This document shows, one piece after another, positions 51,901 to 57,900 of a stretch of DNA of 64,000 nt. The notes beneath the pieces are model-generated. The model made no database searches. It saw nothing but the letters and a program-made list of their open reading frames with translations, and had not been told where the DNA came from. The translations under genes were made by a program, and so were the position numbers. Positions within the stretch are counted from its first letter, which is position 1; every line of letters starts with the position of its first letter. This DNA comes from Rhipicephalus microplus (taxonomy: Eukaryota; Arthropoda; Arachnida; Ixodida; Ixodidae): contig NC_134710.1 in NCBI RefSeq assembly GCF_043290135.1, positions 257,130,092 to 257,194,091 on the forward strand. Reading direction: 5' to 3'.

Positions 51901-54900
51901 CAAATAAATGTTTTGTTCACTCTCTCCAGACGCAAGACTATCGTCTTTCGACGACATTTGCAGTGTAACATGCAGATCCGGGGCCAATTTTTTTTTTACG
52001 CACCCCTCGCTTTTGCGGGGGGGGGGGGGGTGCGTGTTTTAACACTGCTACCAATCTTTCGAAGAACGGTTGGCCATCTCGCCCGTTTTTGATCGCTGGT
52101 ACTGTCATTGGCGTCGCCGGCTTGGAGTGACCAGAGAATTTGCCGACATCGTCGGCCACTGACTGTATCCGATCGTCTGGGTCTTGTCTTGTCGTTCTAG
52201 TGCACGTACGTGCGCTACTCTACCAACCCTGATAATTCGCGATTCCTTTCGTGTTTAGGATCTGTTCTTGCTCGCTTCGCACACGACTCGGCATGCCCTC
52301 CGCACGCATGCGGAAGTGGAAAAACGGCTGCTAATTAGCGAGGAACGCATCGCACAATAGCAAAGCCGGTGAGGCCACGCAAACCCGCTGGCGCAACAAA
52401 ACGATTCTTTGACCACACCTGCCAATGCATTGAACACCACCGGGCGCGCAGGCACTCTCTCAATTTTCTCTACGCATGAGTTGCATGTTTCGCGGACCTT
52501 TCAAGCAAGCTACCCAACCTGCCTCCTTCCCATGTGTTTTGGTTTTCAAGGTCGCCTTCCCTCCCCTCTCTTCACCCCTTCGCAACTCCTTGCTCTTGTC
52601 TCGCAAAGCTGTTCTCTTCTCCTGATAACAACTCCTTCGCCCATCTCCATCGCTTTGCAACGCCAGCCACGCTGGCTCGAATTCAGAAGTTTCGTTTTCT
52701 GACTAGAAACGGGCCCAGAGCTGTACCACACGTTTTGGCATGTGTGTCGCGTGTGCACGTCCTTCTCGCTCTTGGTGTGCACGTGTGTGGTCAGGATGGC
52801 AGACGGGAGGCCTTGCACGCTTTTTCCTGCCGCTCAACAAAACATCGAAAGTATGACCATTTAGGTGCCGCGATGCGGAGCGCTTGACCATCTGGCAGAC
52901 ATATTGCCGCTTTGGGCGTCCCAAGTATTCAGCTGTGGAGATGGAGAATACTTCGTGGGTGGCTGTGACGGCTACATGCGCGCGAAACTGTATTCGCGAG
53001 GCAGACTTCGTCGATGTCGGGCCCGATGCCGAGCCTGAAGCTTCTGAACAGGACCACTGCGGCGGCGATTTGTAGCAGCGCGTCGTTAACATCTGTTGCG
53101 ATGGTTTCATTACGGCCGATGATGATGCCGACACTGCGGAACCGCGCACGGATTAGGGCATAATGAAGTACGCGGCAAGAGCAATTTGAACGAATCGAAT
53201 TGCGAGAACGACAAAACTTTGGAATCAGTGCCTCATGCAGCTTATGCCACAAGCCTCGGTGAAGAGCACGCTGCTGTTTGAAATAAACTCGGGACTGCCC
53301 TTATCGCTTCTGCTCATTAAAACACTTGCGTCACGAACTGTTTTGGGCGAAAAATTTTGTGTTTTCACTCGCAATTCTTTTAAAAGCTGTGTTTCATTTA
53401 CTACGAACTTCAGGATACAGCGAATGGATGCCGCGTCAAGCTCAGGTTCGTTATAAGCAGGCTCGACTGCATTCACCCTAGAGTAATGAAAATTGAGCTG
53501 TTTATAGAAATTTTTATGCTGATTTCAAATATATAATAAGTTTTCTTGCAGGTTGCTTACTTTTATCTCTGCGAAATGACAGTCAAAATCTTAACCCTTT
53601 TGCCCCCCCCCCCCCCCCTCTTTTCATCCCTGAACTTCTGTAATTTTTTACCATTCATAGTTCATAATGTTTCAAATAAAGTGTAGAATACAAATAACTA
53701 ATTCAAAAGCACATACAAAATATGTAATAGGCGTGAAAAATAATAGACGTAAAAAAGCCTATATTTCACCAACCCTATTAAAGGTTTACATATATTTTTC
53801 TATTATAAAATAAAATATTGGACTTTAAACTAGATAATTGTATTTGTCATACTTCGGAAAAATTTGGGCAAAATTTCATGCAGATCTGAGCACTAGAAGT
53901 GCCCGGAAAAGGAGGGGCACATTGAAAAAAATGGCAAAAGTTGTGTTTTGAAAAAAAAAAAAAACGAGTTTCAAAGTTAAAATAGAGTTTTATTTATAAA
54001 AGATGCCTATAAATGCGATGAAATTTGCACATCAAAAAGAACAATCCTTCTTGTAGTGGCCACTGCTACTAAAATACGCCAGCACCATGAGCTTGTCTTT
54101 CTCAGCTTTTTCGAGCAGACTCCTCACAGACATTTCGCTCAGAGACAGTGCCATGAAAAGCTTGTCTAACTTCTTCCGCTCCATCTGGCAAAGCTTTGTG
54201 CCGACTGCAAGCTAGGAAGAAGTTCGACAGGACTGCGAGATCTAAAGTAAGTCCTGTGTCGAGGGACACAACCGTGCTAATGTCATTTTGCGGCCATGTT
54301 TGTGCCACATACCGTCATACATAATGGCAATGTTGTCCCCGCTAAGCTTCCTTACTGTGAGCTCCTTCGACCATAAAAGATTGGCACTGACATCATCCAT
54401 TGCTGCATCACGAACTTTCCGGCTGATGGCTGTGAATGTCTTTTGATGCATTGGCTTTTGAAAGCCAACAATTGCCGCAAATCGAACCAGCTGCTCGTAG
54501 CCTATTCCTACAGAGCATGTCACCACAACAGTATCCACGCGCGAGCAATAGCTTTTTTTCACTCATAACGGAGATAAATACACGAGAAAAGCATTGTTCA
54601 GCTGTGCTGCTAGACAAGACATGAACCCAGCAAGTAGGCTTCACAGCACATACAGGCACGCAGCAGCCAATGGCGGTCCTCGATCTGTACCACGTAATAA
54701 GCCAGTCGTTGCACTCAAAAAACGCGCAAAAGCATGCTTATTTTTATTATTTACTGCGCCACATCAGCGAGGAAAACTGTCGCTATTTGAAGAGTGAGGC
54801 TCGACTCTTCACCTCATGCAATCAACAATGGCTTGCCGCGGTGCATTATCGGCGGCGAGGTGCTCAAAGACTGCACACTTTGGGCCTTTTAACAGGAGCC

Positions 54901-57900
54901 TTGTGCTCATTAGACGCAATTTTAAAGCATTTCCAGTCAAGTCTCGACATGTATTCTTTTCTTTCAGAACAGTCGAAAATAAAAAAATCGCTAATTTTCA
55001 AAAAAAACTCGCATTCTGCGACCTGCATCTCCCCTTAAATGATCGAAATTGTCAGCGTCACATTCCATTGCACGGAGACGCATCCTGGAAAGGTTAGCAT
55101 CAGCATGCCTTCGTTCGCTTCTGTAGAAGACGGCGAAGCTGTACTGTTGCAAATGTAAGGCCCATCATGCAAGGCGTCCCAATGGATCACGAAGACTGAC
55201 GAGCCAGCATAGAGAGTGATAGTTGGTGATGGTAGTGAACTTGTGCCCATAAAGGTACGGCCAAAACTGCTGCACGGCGAAAATAAAGGTGAGACATTCC
55301 TGTTCAGTAACTGTGTAGTAATGTTTGGGTTCTTAACGACCAGCTCGCATAGGCGATGACATATGTTCTTTGTTGTTGATGCGCTGAGCAAGAACAGCAC
55401 CTAAACCTACACCACTCACATCTGTGTGGACCTGTGTTTGCGCTGAGGGATTGAAGTGTCGGAGAATTGGCTGCGACGTCAGCAGAAACTTCAGTTGTCG
55501 AAAGAAAGCAGAACACTTGGGTGTCCTCTGGAATTGGGTGTTCTTGTCCAGGAGGCTTGTCAATGGATAAGCCACGTCAGCAAAGCAAGGAATGAATTGC
55601 TTAAAGTAGAAGCATAGCCCCAGAAAGTTCCTTGGTGGACAAAGGTGGCACAAATGCTTTAACTGCCTCCATTTTTGCTGGGTCGAGCCTGATAATATCT
55701 TCGTCAACGAGATGTCCCAACACCAAAGCTTGGCATTCACTGAAATAACACTTTTTAGAGTTAAGCACAATGCAGCTAAAGACAGTGCCGAGATGCGTGT
55801 TGTGCTCGTCAAAGATATGACCAATGATGATAACATCGTCGAGACGGAACATGAATATCTCCCATTTAAAACCTCGCAGAATGGTGTCCATGAAGCATTC
55901 GAAGGTGGCAGAGCGCTATACAAGCCGAATGGCATAAGGTTAAATTCAAAAAGTTCATCAGGTGTTACGAAAGCTCTTTTTTCTTTGTCTTCGTCATGCA
56001 TCAGGATTTGCAAATAGCCAGCTCTCAGGTCGACAGAAGAAAAGTAAGAAGCCGAATCAAGACAGTTCATTTAACTTCAGTTCATCTTCTGAATCTAACA
56101 ATTTATTTCATTAAATCTTTTTCTTGTCTCTACAACATTTGGAATGTTACATCATCAACTGTCAGAAATAAAGGCAATTCCTTGTCTACAAAGTGGCAAA
56201 AACTAGCCAAACTGAGCACAATGACAATCACATGCTGATAAGGGGAGAAAGGAAAAGGAAAAAGAACCACCTTAATTTAGTTTATAGCCTGCAAAAAGCT
56301 CAAGTAGCTTTTGCTGCAGTACACTGCTGTCATAAAAAAAGCATATTAATACTGGGAAGGGGCTACAAGTTGTCACGGGCCACAGCAAACTGTCATTTGA
56401 TTACAGAGCATGCACATGCCGTATAACTAACAAGTACCAGTGCGATAACCGATATCTAAAATACCTCACTTTATAGACTTCCTGAATTTCAAGGTCCTCA
56501 GGTTGGCTAGCATTTTTATGCGAATGTTTAATTAATTGGAATATCGGTGGGTATGTTACCCGGAGCCATCTTTATGAGCTCCTGTGATAATTGAAACTCC
56601 TGATAATTAAAACAAAATTAAACAAAAATGCTGAAAGTGTCCAAGAAATCTCTTAACTCTGGTCATTCTAACCGGATTCAAGAATGTTCGTGGCAATCCA
56701 TTTATAATGCAATAAATTCAGACAATGAGGTCATATAATGATTACTTAGTAAGTGGTTCAGGACCCCTTTAACATGACTAATTCCAGATAAGCTCGAAAT
56801 TGAGTGCAACTATAAGAAAGTACATTAAAGTAAAATATTTTTTCTATGCACGACAGTAATACTTCTTCACCAACGTGATGATGAGAATGTAAAACATATA
56901 CTTCACTTGTTCATTTGACCATTAAAGTGCCCAACATATTGATAAACAGCTTACATGAAAATAAGAACATTTTAGAAATTTCTGGCACTCCAAACCACGG
57001 AAAAAATAGTTTGGCAGAATAGTTGTTCCATTTAAGCATCAATTCCATCAAAAAAATTTCTATTTACTAAGAGTCCGCCGCTGTACACAGAAAATCAAAA
57101 GTAAAATAGAACACCATCCAAGATAGCCACTCACTTTTTTATTTTCTTGCTGTTGTACTTCACTTGCAGAGCCAGGTTTATAAGATAATCAGGATCTGTT
57201 TCACACTTGCTTGGCATTTCCTTTTGGAAGTACTGCACATAAGAGCATGCAAAAACATCATGGTCATCCAACATAACTCCTTCAGGCATGAATTATGATG
57301 ATCCGCCTGCAAATATGTCAAAATTACACAAATTTTTCGAAGCCACTCGATATTCCATTGCAAGAAAGAGAGCAGTAATATGTGTATTAAAGAATTATCA
57401 TTAGTCAATTATAATTAGTATATGTTCAGAAAACCTGCTTACTTCAAAGATGCTCATGTTCTAACTTTGTATAAAAATGATCAAATAACAGGCCTGAAAT
57501 AAATGGGCAATGACTTTTCGAGGGAAAAAAATTATAGCTTTAGCATGGCAGTGGCCCGCTGAACGACTCGCTGAACGTAACTGTGTCTTAAGCAGTGATA
57601 TTATGCAACATTACGCAACACAATGAAACCAAGTGAGTTCTAGTTGTTAATTGAGAAAGTGTGTAAAAATGTGCACATCATGTTTCAAGCCAGTTGAGGT
57701 AACATGGAGTATGTGACTTGCCTCTATATTTGAAGTGTACAATTGTACACATTACCGCTGCGGGGGATAATTTGTAAGAGAGCCCAGAACAAATAATATT
57801 AAGCATGAGGCATGCTTTGCACAGATCATGCATGCAAAACTATCAGCACAAGCATGATAATATTGTCACAGGGTCATGATGCTAAGTTGGAGACAGTGTG

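Larger units (their letters stand above)
50999..55034. mobile_element. 4.0 kb TTAA-flanked DNA transposon inside the gypsy copy
   Basis: The perfect terminal inverted repeat GGGGAGATGC starts at 50999 and ends at 55034. TTAA lies at 50995-50998 and 55035-55038. Inside are a broken Mutator-like/Kolobok-type transposase (54102-54659) and an inserted Tigger derivative (51035-53469). Gypsy coding sequence continues on both sides in the same orientation, so the gypsy copy was the target. Confidence 0.88.

Noticed and set aside
52534..53149. Overlapping ORFs of 90-148 residues on both strands
   Set aside because: They are within the Tigger derivative; only the short acidic C-terminal segment on the plus strand has a family match.
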